A stretch of 64,000 bases of DNA from Paratinospora sagittata (GCA_035771175.1 JAYMFD010001271.1:3162001-3226000), one strand, 5' to 3'; shown: positions 22,701-37,673, numbered from the stretch's first letter. Numbers and translations are program-made. Notes: a model not told the origin generated them from the sequence alone.

Positions 22701-24375
22701 TCTCTTGCTCTTTAACCTGCAACTGCTAACTTAATAAAACACTCATTCTCTAATTTTCAACGATACAACACACTCAATTTTTGCAAGTTAGCCTGAGCTT
22801 TCCAAAGCGTATTTCAAAAGAAGAAAGTCGTGATTCTTGCATTGCCAACAAAAGCTTCGACCGAATCAAAATTGCAAACTGTCTTGAAGATAACCTCATT
22901 TTATCCCTTTTGTGCTGAGATTTTCAGAAGCTATGCAGTGTTTTAAACTGTAGGTATATGAAGTGTTCTCAGTAAGAGTGTACGTCACCTATATTCTTTG
23001 TCTGAGTGCTACAACTAATCATCAAGAACACATCAAACAATAGCTATAATAGTCTAGAATGATCTAACTCTAAGGACGAAGACATATCTCAATGGTAATG
23101 CATTAGTTTGATCTTAGGTGAGTTGGGTAAGCTCTCGATCAATCTCAGCACGAAAACTCTCTAAATTGCAAAGTCTTCAAAATCAGTTAGATTTAGTATT
23201 TGATTTTGACAAAATATTTTCCGAAAGGTTTTAACCTTAATTTCAATGAGTTTTGAATGATTTAAAAGTGTTTTGAGACAATGGAATGGTTCTTAAGCGT
23301 TAAAATATTATTTTTTTCAAAATCGGGCTATCCAGCACTTTGCCAAAAATTTTCAAAAGGCAATAGCGCAATATCAATGTTGATAGCATGCGGATAGGGT
23401 TGAATAATCAAAAATATATTTTTCTTGAAAATTGCCTACAGCGCGCTATCCCTTCTGATAACTCGCTATAGAGCAGTTGCCGTGATCTTTCGATTTTTAG
23501 TAAAATGGGCAATAGCGTGCTGTAAGTCTTGATTGCACGCTATCGGAAAGTCTAAAAAACTCGAGCTCTTGGGTTTGTGTATATCGATCTGCAATAGTCC
23601 GCTATCCGTCATTAGACAACATGATAAACAACCGAATAGCATGGTATCCATGTCAGAGTTAGAAATCTAAGAATTCTAATGATAAAAACAGGGGCCCTTT
23701 CCCTTGCTCAATTTTTCTATTCCTTGCAGAGTTTTGACTGGGAATCGTAGCTGAAACATTCTCCACTAACCCCCGGATGATTCCCATTGTGTCGCACGAT
23801 CAAAACAACTTTATATTGAACAATGTTTTGAATTCAAATCATTTTCTACTCTCTTGCTCTTTAACCTGCAACTACTATTTTAATAAAACACTCATTCTCT
23901 AATTTTCAACGATACAACACACTCGATTTTTGCAAATTAGCCTGAGCTTTCCAAAGCGTATTTCAAAAGAAGAAAGTCGTGATTCTTGCATTGCCAACAA
24001 AAGCTTCGACCGAATCAAAATTGCAAACTTTCATGAAGATAACCTCATTTTATCCCTTTTGTGCTGAGATTTTCAAAAGCTATCCATTGTTTTAAACTGT
24101 AGGTATATGAAGTGTTCTCAGTAAGAGTGTACGTCACCTATATTCTTTGTCTTTGTGCAACAACTAATCATCAAGAACACATCAAACAATAGCTATAATA
24201 GTCTATAAAGATCTAGCTCTAAGGACGAAGACATATCTCAATGCTAATGCATTAGTTTTATCTTAAGTGCATAGGGTAACCTCTCGATCAATCTCAGCAC
24301 GAAAACTCTCTAAATTGCAAAGTCTTCAAAATCACTTGGATTTAGTATTTAATTTTGACAAAATATTTTTCGAAA
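19780..24375 (+). repeat. Dimeric higher-order repeat, 2 x 2,298 bp
   Basis: Monomers 19780+20929 are repeated by 22078+23227 at a constant offset of 2298. They share private variants: AATAGAACACTATC and AACCCTTCTG in the first member of each pair, TAAGTCTTGATTG and GACAGCATG/GACAACATG in the second. Differences between the dimers are few, so the duplicated unit was the dimer. Confidence 0.9.
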
Positions 24376-27300
24376 GGTTTTAATCATAATTTCAATGAGT
24401 TTTGAATGTTTTCAAAGTGTTTTGAGACAATGGATTTGTTCTTAAGGGTTAAAATAGTAATTTTTCCAAAATCGGGCTATCCAGCCATTTGCAAAAAATT
24501 TTCAAAAGGCAATAGCGCACTATCAGTGTTGATAGCACGCTGATAGGGTTGAATAATCAAAAATATATTTTTCTTGAAAATTGCCTACAGCGCACTATCC
24601 CTTCTGATAACTCGCTATAGAGCAGTTGCCGTGATCTTTCGATTTTTAGTAAAATTGGCAATAGCGTGCTATAGGCCTTGATTGCACGCAATCGGAAAGT
24701 CTAAAAAACTCGAGCTCTTGGGTTTGTGTATATCGATCTGCAACAGTCCGCTATCCGTCATTAGAGAGCATGATACACAACCCAATAGCATGCTCTCAGA
24801 GTTAGAAATCTCAAAATTCTAATGAGAAAAACATGGGCCCTTTCCCTTGCTTGATTTTTCTATTCCTTGCACAGTTCTGACTGGGAATCGTAGCTGAAAC
24901 ATTCTCCACTAACACCAGGATGATTCCCATTGTGTCGCACGATCAAAACAACTTTATATTAAACAATGTTTTGAATTCAAATCATTTCCCACTCTCTTGC
25001 TCTTTAACCTGCAACTACAAATTTAATAAAACACTCATTCTCTATTTTTCAAAGATACAACACACACGATTTTTGCAAGTTTGCCTGAACTTTCCAAAGA
25101 GTATTTCAAAACAAGAAAGTCCTGATTCTTGCATTGCCAATAAAAGCTTCGACCGAATCAAAATTTCAAACTTTCTTGAAGATAACCTCGTTTTATCCCT
25201 TTCGTGCTGAGATTTTCAGAAGCTATGCATTGTTTTAAACTGTAGGTATATGAAGTGTTCTCAGTAAGAGTGTACGTCACCTATATTATTTGTCTGTGTG
25301 CTACAACTAATCATCAAGAACACATCAAACAATAGCTATAATAGTCTATAAAGATCTAGCTCTAAGGACGAAGACATAACTCAACGCTAATGCATTAGTT
25401 TGATCTGAAGTGCGTAGGGTAACCTCTCGAACAATCTCAGCACGAAAACTCTCTAAATTGCAAAGTCTTCAAAATCACTTGGATTTAGTATTTAATTTTG
25501 ACAAAATGTTTTCAGAAAGGTTTTAATCATAATTTCAATGAGTTTTGAATGTTTTAAAAGTGTTTTCAGACAATGGAATGGTTCTTAAGTGTTAAAATAT
25601 TAATTTTTCTTAAATCGAGCTATCCAGCGCTTTGCCAAAAATTTTCAAAAGGCAATAGCGCACTATCAGTGTTGATAGCACGCTAATAGGGTTGAATAAT
25701 CAAACATATACTTTTCTTGAAAATTGCCTACAGCGCGCTATCCCTTCTGATAACTCGCTATAGAGCAGTTGCCGTGATCTTTCGATTTTTAGTAAAATAG
25801 GCAATAGCGTGCTATAGGCCTTGATTGCACGCTATCGGAAAGTTTAAAAAACTCGAGCTCTTGGGTTTTTGTATATCGACCAGCAATAGTCCGCTATCTG
25901 TCATTAGAGAGCATGATACAAAAAAAAATAGCATGGTATCCATGTCAGAGTTAGAAATGTTAGAATTCTAACGATAAAAACTGGGGCCCTTCCCCTTGCT
26001 CGATTTTTTTATTACTTGCAAAGTTTTGACTGGGAATCGTAGCTGAAACATTTTCCACTAACCCCAAGAATGATTCCCATTCTGTCGCACGATCAAAATA
26101 ACCTTATATTAAACGATGTTTTGAATTCAAATCATTGCCTACTCTCTTTCTCTTTAACCTGCAACTGCTAATTTAATAAACACTCATTCTCTAATTTTCA
26201 ACGATACAACACATTCGATTTTTGCAAGTTAGCCTGAGCTTTCCAAAGAGAATTTCAAAAGAAGAAAATCGTGATTCTTGCATTGCCAACAAAAGCTTCG
26301 ACCGAATCAAAATTGCAAACTGTCTTGAAGATAACCTCATTTTATCCCTTTTGTGCTGAGATTTTCAGAAGCTATCCAGTGTTTTAAACTGTAGGTATAT
26401 GAAGTGTTCTCAGTAAGAGTGTACGTCACCTATATTCTTTGTCTGAGTGCTACAACTAATCATCAAGAACACATCAAACAATAGCTACAATAGTACAAAG
26501 ATCAAGCTCTAAGGACGAAGACATATCTCAATGCTAATGCATTAGTTTAATCTTATGTGTGTAGGGTAACCACTCGATCAATCTCAGCACGAAAACTCTC
26601 TAAATTGCAAAGTCTTCAAAAGCACTTAGATTTAGTATTTGATTTTGACAAGATATTTTGCGAAAGGTTTTAATCATCATTTCAATTAGTTTTGAATGAT
26701 TTAAAAGTGTTTTGAGACAATAGAATGGTTCTTAAGCGTTAAAATATTAATTTTTTCAAAATCGGGCTATCCAGCACTTTGCCAAAAATTTTCAAAAGGC
26801 AATAGCGCACTATCAGTGTTGATAGCACGCTGATAGGGTTGAATAATCAAAAATATATTTTTCTTGAAAATTGCCTACAGCGCGCTATCAATTCTGATAA
26901 CTCGCTATATAGCAGTTGCCGTGATCTTTCGATTTTTAGTAAAATGGGCAATAGCGTGTTATAGGCCTTGATTGCACGCTATCGAAAAGTCTAAAAAACT
27001 CGAGCTCTTGGGTTTGTGTATATCGATCTGCAATAGTCCGCTATCCGTCATTAGAGAGCATGATACACAACCCAATAGCATGCTCTCAGAGTTAGAAATC
27101 TCAAAATTCTAACGAGAAAAACATGGGCCCTTTCCCTTGCTCGATTTTTCTATTCCATGCACAGTTCTGACTGGGAATCGTAGCTGAAACATTCTCAACT
27201 AACACCAGGATGATTCCCATTGTGTCGCACGATCAAAACAACTTTATATTAAACAATGTTTTGAATTCAAATCATTTCCCACTCTCTTGCTTTTTAACCT

Positions 27301-30300
27301 GCAACTGCTAATTTAATAAAACACTCATTCTCTAATTTTCAACGATACAACACATTCGCATTTTGCAAGTTAGCCTGAGCTTTCCAAAGCGTATTTGAAA
27401 AGAATAAAATCGTGATTCTTGCATTGCCAACAAAAGCTTCGACCGAATCAAAATTGCAAACTGTCTTGAAGATAACTTGATTTTATCCCTTTTGTGCTGA
27501 GATTTTCAGAAGCTATCCAGTGTTTTAAACTGTAGGTATATGAAGTGTTCTCAGTAAGAGTGTACGTCACCTATATTCTTTGTCTGAGTGCTACAACTAA
27601 TCATCAAGAACACATCAAACAATAGCAATAATAGTCTATAAAGATCTAGCTCTAAGGACGAAGACATATCTCAATGCTAATGCATTAGTTTAATCTTATG
27701 TGTGTAGGGTAACCACTCGATCAATCTCAGCACGAAAACTCTCTAAATTGCAAAGTCTTCAAAAGCACTTAGATTTAGTATTTGATTTTGACAAAATATT
27801 TTGCGAAAGGTTTTAATCATCATTTCAATTAGTTTTGAATGGTTTAAAAGTGTTTTGAGACAATGGAATGGTTCTTAAGCGTTAAAATATTAATTTTTTC
27901 AAAATCGGGCTATCCAGCACTTTGCCAAAAAATTTCAAAAGGCAATAGCGCACTATCAGTGTTGATAGCACGCTGATAGGGTTGAATAATCAAAAATATA
28001 TTTTTCTTGAAAATTGCCTACAGCGCGCTATCAATTCTGATAACTCGCTATATAGCAGTTGCCGTGATCTTTCGATTTTTAGTAAAATGGGCAATAGCGT
28101 GTTATAGGCCTTGATTGCACGCTATCGAAAAGTCTAAAAAACTCGAGCTCTTGGGTTTGTGTATATCGATCTGCAATAGTCCGCTATCCGTCATTAGAGA
28201 GCATGATACACAACCCAATAGCATGCTCTCAGAGTTAGAAATCTCAAAATTCTAACGAGAAAAACATGGGCCCTTTCCCTTGCTCGATTTTTCTATTCCA
28301 TGCACAGTTCTGACTGGGAATCGTAGCTGAAACATTCTCAACTAACACCAGGATGATTCCCATTGTGTCGCACGATCAAAACAACTTTATATTAAACAAT
28401 GTTTTGAATTCAAATCATTTCCCACTCTCTTGCTTTTTAACCTGCAACTGCTAATTTAATAAAACACTCATTCTCTAATTTTCAACGATACAACACATTC
28501 GCATTTTGCAAGTTAGCCTGAGCTTTCCAAAGCGTATTTGAAAAGAAGAAAATCGTGATTCTTGCATTGCCAACAAAAGCTTCGACCGAATCAAAATTGC
28601 AAACTGTCTTGAAGATAACTTGATTTTATCCCTTTTGTGCTGAGATTTTCAGAAGCTATCCAGTGTTTTAAACTGTAGGTATATGAAGTGTTCTCAGTAA
28701 GAGTGTACGTCACCTATATTCTTTGTCTGAGTGCTACAACTAATCATCAAGAACACGTCAAACAATAGCTATAATAGTCTATAAAGATCTAGCTCTAAGG
28801 ACGAAGACATATCTCAATGCTAATGCATTAGTTTGATCTTAAGTGCGTAGGGTAACCTCTCGATCAATCTCAGCACGAAAACTCTCTAAATTGCAAAGTC
28901 TTCAAAATCACTAGGATTTTGTATTTAATTTTGACAAAATATTTTCAGAAAGGTTTTAATCATAATTTCAATGAGTTTTGAATGTTTTAAAAGTGTTTTC
29001 AGACAATGGATTGGTTCTTAAGTGTTAAAATATTAATTTTTCCAAAATCGGGCTATCCGGCACTTTGCCAAAAATTTTCAAAAGGCAATAGCGCACTATC
29101 AGTGTTGATAGCACGCTAATTGGGTTGAATAATCAAACATATATTTTTCTTGAAAATTGCCTACAGCGCGCTTTCCCTTCTGATAACTCGCTATAGAGCA
29201 GTTGCCGTGATCTTTCGATTTTTAGTAAAATGGGCAATAGCGTGCTATAGGCCTTGATTGCACGCTATCGGAAAGTTTAAAAAACTCGAGCTCTTGGGTT
29301 TTTGTATATCGACCTGCAATAGTCCGCTATCCGTCATTAGAGAGCATGATACAAAAAAAATAGCATGGTATCCATGTCAGAGTTAGGAATGTCAGAATTC
29401 TAACGATAAAAACTGGGGCCCTTTCCCTTGCTCGATTTTTCTATTGCTTGCAGAGTTTTGACTGGGAATCGTAGCTGAAACATTCTCCACTAACCCCAGA
29501 ATGATTCCCATTGTGTCGCACGATCAAAATAACTTTATATTAAACAATGTCTTGAATTCAAATCATTTCCTACACTCTTTCTCTTTAACCTGCAACTGCT
29601 AATTTAATAAACACTCATTCTCTAATTTTAAACGATACAACACATTCGATTTTTGCAAGTTAGCCTGAGCTTTCCAAAGAGTATTTCAAAAGAAGAAAGT
29701 CGTGATTCTTGCATTGCCAACAAAAGCTTCGACCGAATCAAAATTGCAAACTTTCTTGAAGATAACCTCATTTTATCCCTTTTGTGCTGAGATTTTCAAA
29801 AGCTATCAATTGTTTTAAACTGTAGGTATATGAAGTGTTCTCAGTAAGGGTGTACGTCACCTATATTCTTTTTCTTTGTGCTACAACTAATCATCAAGAA
29901 TACATCAAACAATAGCTATAATAGTCTATAAAATCTAGCTCTAACGACGAATATCTCAATGCTAATGCATTAGTTTTATCTTAAGTGCGTAGGGTAACCT
30001 CTCGATCAATCTCAGCACGAAAACTCTCTAAATTGGAAAGTCATCAAAATCACTTGGATTTAGTATTTAATTTTGACAAAATATTTTTCGAAAGGTTTTA
30101 ATCATAATTTCAATGAGTTTTGAATGTTTTCAAAGTGTTTTCAGACAATGGATTTGTTCTTAAGTGTTAAAATAGTAATTTTTCCAAAATCGGCCTATCC
30201 AGCCATTTGCAAAAAAATTTCAAAAGGCAATAGCGCACTATCAGTGTTGATAGCACGCTGATAGGGTTGAATAATCAGAAATATATTTTTCTTGAAAATT

Positions 30301-33300
30301 GCCTACAGCGCACTATCCGTTCTGATAACTCGCTATAGAGCAGTTGCCGTGATCTTTCGATTTTTAGTAAAATGGGCAATAGCGTGCTATAGGCCTTGAT
30401 TGCACGCTATCGGAAAGTCTAAAAAACTCGAGCTCTTGGGTTTGTGTATATCGATCTGCAATAGTCCGCTTTCCGTCATTAGAGAGCATGATACACAACC
30501 CAATAGCATGCTCTCAGAGTTAGAAATCTCAAAATTCTAATGAGAAAAACATGGGCCCTTTCCCTTGCTTGATTTTTCTATTCCATGCACAGTTCTGACT
30601 GGGAATCGTAGCTGAAACATTCTCCACTAACACCAGGATGATTCCCATTGTGTCGCACGATCAAAACAACTTTATATTAAACAATGTTTTGAATTCAAAT
30701 CATTTCCCACTCTCTTGCTTATTAACCTGCAACTACAAATTTAATAAAACACTCATTCTCTATTTTTCAAAGATACAACACACACGATTTTTGCAAGTTA
30801 GCCTGAACTTTCCAAAGAGTATTTCAAAACAAGAAAGTCCTGATTCTTGCATTGCCAATAAAAGCTTCGACCGAATCAAAATTGCAAACTTTCTTGAAGA
30901 TAACCTCATTTTATCCCTTTTGTGCTGAGATTTTAAAAACCTATCCATTGTTTTAAACTGTAGGTATATGAAGTGTTCTCAGTAAGGGTGTACGTCACCT
31001 ATATTCTTTGTCTTTGTGCTACAACTAATCATCAAGAATACATCAAACAATAGCTATAATAGTCTATAAAATCTAGCTCTAACGACGAATATCTCAATGC
31101 TAATGCATTAGTTTTATCTTAAGTGCGTAGGGTAACATCTCGATCAATCTCAGCACGAAAACTCTCTAAATTGCAAAGTCTTCAAAATCACTTGGATTTA
31201 GTATTTGATTTTGACAAAATATTTTTCGAAAGGTTTTAATCATCATTTCAATTAGTTTTGAATGATTTAAAAGTGTTTTGAGACAATGGAATGGTTCTTA
31301 AGCGTTAAAATATTAATTTTTTCAAAATCGGGCTATCCAGCACTTTGCCAAAAATTTTCAAAAGGCAATAGCGCACTATCAGTGTTGATAGCAAGCTGAT
31401 AGGGTTGAATAATCAAAAATATATTTTTCTTGAAAATTGCCTACAGCGCGCTATCAATTCTGATAACTCGCTATATAGCAGTTGCCGTGATCTTTCGATT
31501 TTTAGTAAAATGGGCAATAGCGTGTTATAGGCCTTGATTGCACGCTATCGAAAAGTCTAAAATACTCGAGCTCTTGGGTTTGTGTATATCGATCTGCAAT
31601 AGTCCGCTATCCGTCATTAGAGAGCATGATACACAACCCAATAACATGTTCTCAGAGTTAGAAATCTCAAAATTCTAATGAGAAAAACATGGGCCCTTTC
31701 CCTTGCTCGATTTTTCTATTCCATGCACAGTTCTGACTGGGAATCGTAGCTGAAACATTCTCAACTAACACCAGGATGATTCCCATTGTGTCGCACGATC
31801 AAAACAACTTTATATTAAACAATGTTTTGAATTCAAATCATTTCCCACTTTCTTGTTTTTTAACCTGCAACTGCTAATTTAATAAAACACTCATTCTCTA
31901 ATTTTCAACGATACAACACATTCGCATTTTGCAAGTTAGCCTGAGCTTTCCAAAGCGTATTTGAAAAGAAGAAAATCGTGATTCTTGCATTGCCAACAAA
32001 AGCTTCGACCGAATCAAAATTGCAAACTGTCTTGAAGATAACTTGATTTTATCCCTTTTGTGCTGAGATTTTCAGAAGCTATCCAGTGTTTTAAACTGTA
32101 GGTATATGAAGTGTTCTCAGTAAGAGTGTACGTCACCTATATTCTTTGTCTGAGTGCTACAACTAATCATCAAGAACACGTCAAACAATAGCTATAATAG
32201 TCTATAAAGATCTAGCTCTAAGGACGAAGACATATCTCAATGCTAATGCATTAGTTTTATCTTAAGTGCTTAGGGTAACCTCTCGATCCATCTCAGCACG
32301 AAAACTTTCTAAATTGCAAAGTCTTCAAAATCACTTGGATTTGGTATTTAATTTTGACAAAATATTTTTCGAAAGGTTTTAATAATAATTTCAATGAGTT
32401 TTGAATGTTTTCAAAGTGTTTTCAGACAATGGAATGGTTCTTAAGAGTTAAAATATTAATTTTTCTTAAATCGAGCTATCCAGCACATTGCCAAAAATTT
32501 TCAAAAGGCAATAGCGCACTATCAGTGTTGATAGCACGCTAATAGGGTTGAATAATCAAACATATATTTTTCTTGAAAATTGCCTACAACGCGCTATCCG
32601 TTCTGATAACTCGCTATAGAGCAGTTGCCGTGATCTTTCGATTTTTAGTAAAATGGGCAATAGCGTGCTATAGGCCTTGATTGCACGCTATCGGAAAGTT
32701 TAAAAAACTCGAGCTCTTGGGTTTTTGTATATCGACCTGCAATAGTCCGCTATCTGTCATTAGAGAGCATGATACAAAAAAAATAGCATGGTATCCATGT
32801 CAGAGTTAGAAATGTCAGAATTCTAACGATAAAAACTGGGGCCCTTTCCCTTGCTCGATTTTCCTATTGCTTGCAGAGTTTTGACTGGGAATCGTAGCTG
32901 AAACATTTTCCACTAACCCCAGGATGATTCCCATTGTGTCGCACGATCAAAATAACTTTATATTAAACGATGTTTTGAATTCAAATCATTTCCTACTCTC
33001 TTTCTCTTTAACCTGCAACTGCTAATTTAATAAACACTCACTCTCTAATTTTCAACGATACAACACATTCGATTTTTGCAAGTTAGCCTGAGCTTTCCAA
33101 AGAGAATTTCAAAAGAAGAAAATCGTGATTCTTGCATTGCTAACAAAAGCTTCGACCGAATCAAAATTGCAAACTGTCTTGAAGATAACCTCATTTTATC
33201 CCTTTTGTGCTGAGATTTTCAGAAGCTATCCATTGTTTTAAACTGTAGGTATATGAAGTGTTCTCAGTAAGAGTGTACGTCACCTATATTCTTTGTCTGA

Positions 33301-35803
33301 GTGCTACAACTAATCATCAAGAACACATCAAACAATAGCTATAATAGTCTATAAAGATCTAGCTCTAAGGACGAAGACATATCTCAATGCTAATGCATTA
33401 GTTTTATCTTAAGTGCGTAGGGTAACCACTCGATCAATCTCAGCACGAAAACTCTCTAAATTGCAAAGTCTTCAAAAGCACTTAGATTTAGTATTTGATT
33501 TTGACAAAATATTTTGCGAAAGGTTTTAATCATCATTTCAATTAGTTTTGAATGATTTAAAAGTGTTTTGAGACAATGGAATGGTTCTTAAGCGTTAAAA
33601 TATTAATTTTTTCAAAATCGGGCTATCCAGCACTTTGCCAAAAATTTTCAAAAGGCAATAGCGCACTATCAGTGTTGATAGCACGCTGATAGGGTTGAAT
33701 AATCAAAAATATATTTTTCTTGAAAATTGCCTACAGCGCGCTATCCCTTCTGATAACTCGCTATATAGCAGTTGCCGTGATCTTTCGATTTTTAGTAAAA
33801 TGGGCAATAGCGTGTTATAGGCCTTGATTGCACGCTATCGAAAAGTCTAAAAAACTCGAGCTCTTGGATTTGTGTATATCGATCTGCAATAGTCCGCTAT
33901 CTGTCATTAGAGAGCATGATACACAACCCAATAGCATGCTCTCAGAGTTAGAAATCTCAAAATTCTAATGAGAAAAACATGGGCCCTTTCCCTTGCTCGA
34001 TTTTTCTATTCCATGCACAGTTCTGACTGGGAATCGTAGCTGAAACATTCTCCACTAACACCAGGATGATTCCCATTGTGTCGCACGATCAAAACAACTT
34101 TCTATTGGACAATGTTTTGAATTCAAATCATTTCCCACTCTCTTGCTTTTTAACCTGCAGCTGCTAATTTAAAAAATACTCATTCTCTAAATTTCAAAGA
34201 GACAACACACACGATTTTTGCAAGTTAGCCTGAGCTTTCCAAAGAGTATTTCAAAAGAAGAAAGTCGTGATTCTTGCATTGCCAATAAAAGCTTCGGCCG
34301 AATCAAAACTGCAAACTTTCTTGAGGATAACCTCATTTTATCCCTGAGATTTGCAGAAGCTATGCATTGTTTTAAACTGTAGGTATATGAAGTGTTCTCA
34401 GTAAGAGTGTACGTCACCTATATTCTTTGTCTGTGTGCTACAACTAATCATCAAAAACACATCAAACAATAGCTATAATAGTCTATAAAGATCTAGCTCT
34501 AAGGACGAAGACATATCTCAATGCTAATGCATTAGTTTGATCTTAAGTGCGTAGGGTAACCTCTCGATCAATCTCAGCACGAAAACTCTCTAAATTGCAA
34601 AGTCTTCAAAATCACTTGGATTTAGTATTTAATTTTGACAAAATATTTTCAGAAAGGTTTTAATCATAATTTCAATGAGTTTTGAATGTTTTAAAAGTGT
34701 TTCCAGACAATGGATTGGTTCTTAAGTGTCAAAATATTAATTTTTCCAAAATCGGGCTATCCAGCACTTTGCGAAAAATTTTCAAAAGGCAATAGCGCAC
34801 TATCAGTGTTGATAGCACGCTAATAGGGTTGAATAATCAAACATATATTTTTCTTGAAAATTGCCTACAGCGCGTTTTCCGTTCTGATAACTCGCTATAG
34901 AGCAGTTGCCGTGATCTTTTGATTTTTAGTAAAATGGGCAATAGCGTGCTATAGGCCTTGATTGCACGCTATCGGAAAGTTTAAAAAACTCGAGCTCTTG
35001 GGTTTTTGTATATCGACCTGCAATAGTCCCCTATCCGTCATTAGAGAGCATGATACAAAAAAAAATAGCATGGTATCCATGTCAGAGTTAGAAATGTCAG
35101 AATTCTAACGATAAAAACTGGGGCCGTTTCCCTTGCTCGATTTTTCTATTGCTTGCAGAGTTTTGACTGGGAATCGTAGTTGAAACATTCTCCACTAACC
35201 CCAGGATGATACCCATTGTGTCGCACGATCAAAATAACTTTATATTAAACAATGTTTTGAATTCAAATCATTTCCTACTCTCTTTCTCTTTAACCTGCAA
35301 CTGCTAATTTAATAAACACTCATTCTCTAATTTTCAACGATACAACACATTCGATTTTTGCAAGTTAGCCTGAGCTTTCCAAAGAGTATTTCAAAAGAAG
35401 AAAATCGTGATTCTTGCATTGCCAACAAAAGCTTTGACCGAATCAAAATTGCAAACTGTCTTGAAGATAACCTCATTTTATCCCTTTTGTGCTGAGATTT
35501 TCAGAAGCTATCCAGTGTTTTAAACTGTAGGTATATGAAGTATTCTCAGTAAGAGTCTACGTCACCTATATTTTTTGTCTGAGTGCTACAACTAATCATC
35601 AAGAACACATCAAACAATAGCTACAATAGTCTATAAAGATCTAGCTCTAAGGACGAAGACATATCTCAATGCTAATGCATTAGTTTAATCTTAGGTGTGT
35701 AAGGTAACCACTCGATCAATCTCAGCACGAAAACTCTCTAAATTGCAAAGTCTTCAAAATCACTTAAATTTAGTATTTGATTTTGACAAAATATTTTGCG
35801 AAA
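24376..35803 (+). repeat. Mosaic block of three monomer types
   Basis: Ten monomers of 1134-1148 bp. Type C (24376, 30094) has CAGCCATTTGCAAAA. Type A (25519, 28952, 32375, 34656) has a GATACAAAAAAAA run in place of GATACACAACCCAA. Type B (26666, 27809, 31232, 33522, and 35804 in the next block) has AAGCGTTAAAATATTAATTTTTTC and a TGCTCTCAGAG contraction. Order is C-A-B-B-A-C-B-A-B-A, then B. Adjacent 26666 and 27809 are nearly identical. Confidence 0.85.
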
Positions 35804-36627
35804 GGTTTTAATCATCATTTCAATTAGTTTTGAATGATTTAAAAGTGTTTTGAGACAATGGAATGGTTCTTAAGCGTTAAAATATTAATTTTTTCAAAAT
35901 CGGGCTATCCAGCACTTTGCCAAAAATTCTAACGAGAAAAACATGGGCCCTTTCCCTTGCTCGATTTTTCTATTCCATGCACAGTTCTGACTGGGAATCG
36001 TAGCTGAAACATTCTCCACTAACACCAGGATGATTCCCATTGTGTCGCACGATCAAAACAACTTTATATTAAACAATGTTTTGAATTCAAATCATTCCCC
36101 ACTCTCTTGCTTTTTAACCTGCAACTGCTAATTTAAAAAAACACTCATTCTCTAATTTTCAAAGATACAACACACACGATTTTGCAAGTTAGCCTGAGCT
36201 TTCCAAAGAGTATTTCAAAAGAAGAAAGTCGTGATTCTTGCATTGCCAATAAAAGCTTCGGCCGAATCAAAACTCTAAACTTTCTTGAGGATAACCTCAT
36301 TTTATCCCTTTTGTGCTAAGATTTTCAGAAGCTATCCATTCTTTTAAACTGTAGGTATATGAAGTGTTCTCAGTAAGAGTGTACGTCACCTATATTCTTT
36401 GTCTGAGTGCTACAACTAATCATCAAGAACACATCAAACAATAGCTATAATAGTCTACAAAGATCTAGCTCTAAGGACGAAGACATATCTCAATGCTAAT
36501 GCATTAGTTAGATCTTAAGTGCGTAGGGTAACCTCTCGAACAATCTCAGCACGAAAACTCTCTAAATTGCAAAGCCTTCAAAATCACTTGGATTTAGTAT
36601 TTAATTTTGACAAAATATTTTTCGAAA
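35804..36627 (+). repeat. Truncated monomer (824 bp)
   Basis: At about 35926 GCCAAAAATT is joined directly to CTAACGAG, removing about 320 bp including the whole dyad-rich zone. Both parental sites contain AAAATT, so a short-homology deletion is likely. It is the only copy with this joint in the window. Confidence 0.88.
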
Positions 36628-37673
36628 GGTTTTAATCATAATTTCAATGAGTTTTGAATGTTTTAAAGGTGTTTTCAGACAATGGATTGGTTCTTAAGTG
36701 TTAAAATATTAATTTTTCCAACATCGGGCTATTCAGCACTTTGCCAAAAATTTTCAAAAGGCAATAGCGCACAATCAGTGTTGATAGCACGCTAATAGGG
36801 TTGAATTATCAAACATATATTTTTCTTGAAAAATGCCTACAGCGCGCTATCCCTTCTGATAACTCGCTATAGAGCAGTTGTCGTGATCTTTCGATTTTTA
36901 GTAAAATGGGCAATAGCGTGCTATAGGCCTTGAATGCATGCTATCGGAAAGTCTAAAAAACTCGAGCTCTTGGGTTTTTATATATCAACCTGCAATAGTC
37001 CGCTATCCGTCATTAGAGAGCATGATACACAACCAAATAGCATGGTATCCATGTCAGAGTTAGAAATCTCAGAATTCTAACGATAAAAACTGGGGCCCTT
37101 TCCCTTGCTCGATTTTTCTATTCCTTGTAGAGTTTTGACTGGGAATCGTAGCTGAAACATTCTCCACTAACCCCAGGATGATTCCCATTGTGTCGCACGA
37201 TCAAAACAACTTTATATTAAACAATGTTTTGAATTCAAATCATTTCCTACTCTCTTACTCTTTAACCTGCAACTGCTAATTTAATAAAACACTCATTCTC
37301 TAATTTTCAATGATACAACACATTCGCATTTTGCAAGTTAGCCTGAGCTTTCCAAAGCGTATTTGAAAAGAAGAAAATCGTGATTCTTGCATTGCCAACA
37401 AAAGCTTCGACCGAATCAAAATTGCAAACTGTCTTGAAGATAACTTGATTTTATCCCTTTTGTGCTGAGATTTTCCGAAGCTATCCAGTGTTTTAAACTG
37501 TAGGTATATGAAGTGTTTTCAGTAAGAGTGTACGTCACCTATATTCTTTGTCTGAGTGCTACAACTAATCATCAAGAACACATCAAACAATAGCTATAAT
37601 AGTCTACAAAGATCTAGCTCTAAGGACGAAGACATATCTCAATGCTAATGCATTAGTTTGATCTTAGGTGTGT
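36628..37673 (+). repeat. Single satellite monomer before the identical block
   Basis: A normal-length copy with private variants (GAATGCATGCTATCGG, TTTTTATATATC). It differs from the five copies that follow until just after a TGTG versus GCGT difference near 37670. Confidence 0.85.

Noticed and set aside
24920..25210. Plus-strand frames of about 96 codons (also at 30638), and the 60-80 codon frames at 18091, 47616 and 54983
   Set aside because: Chance open stretches in the satellite tail; indels and stops interrupt them in neighbouring copies.
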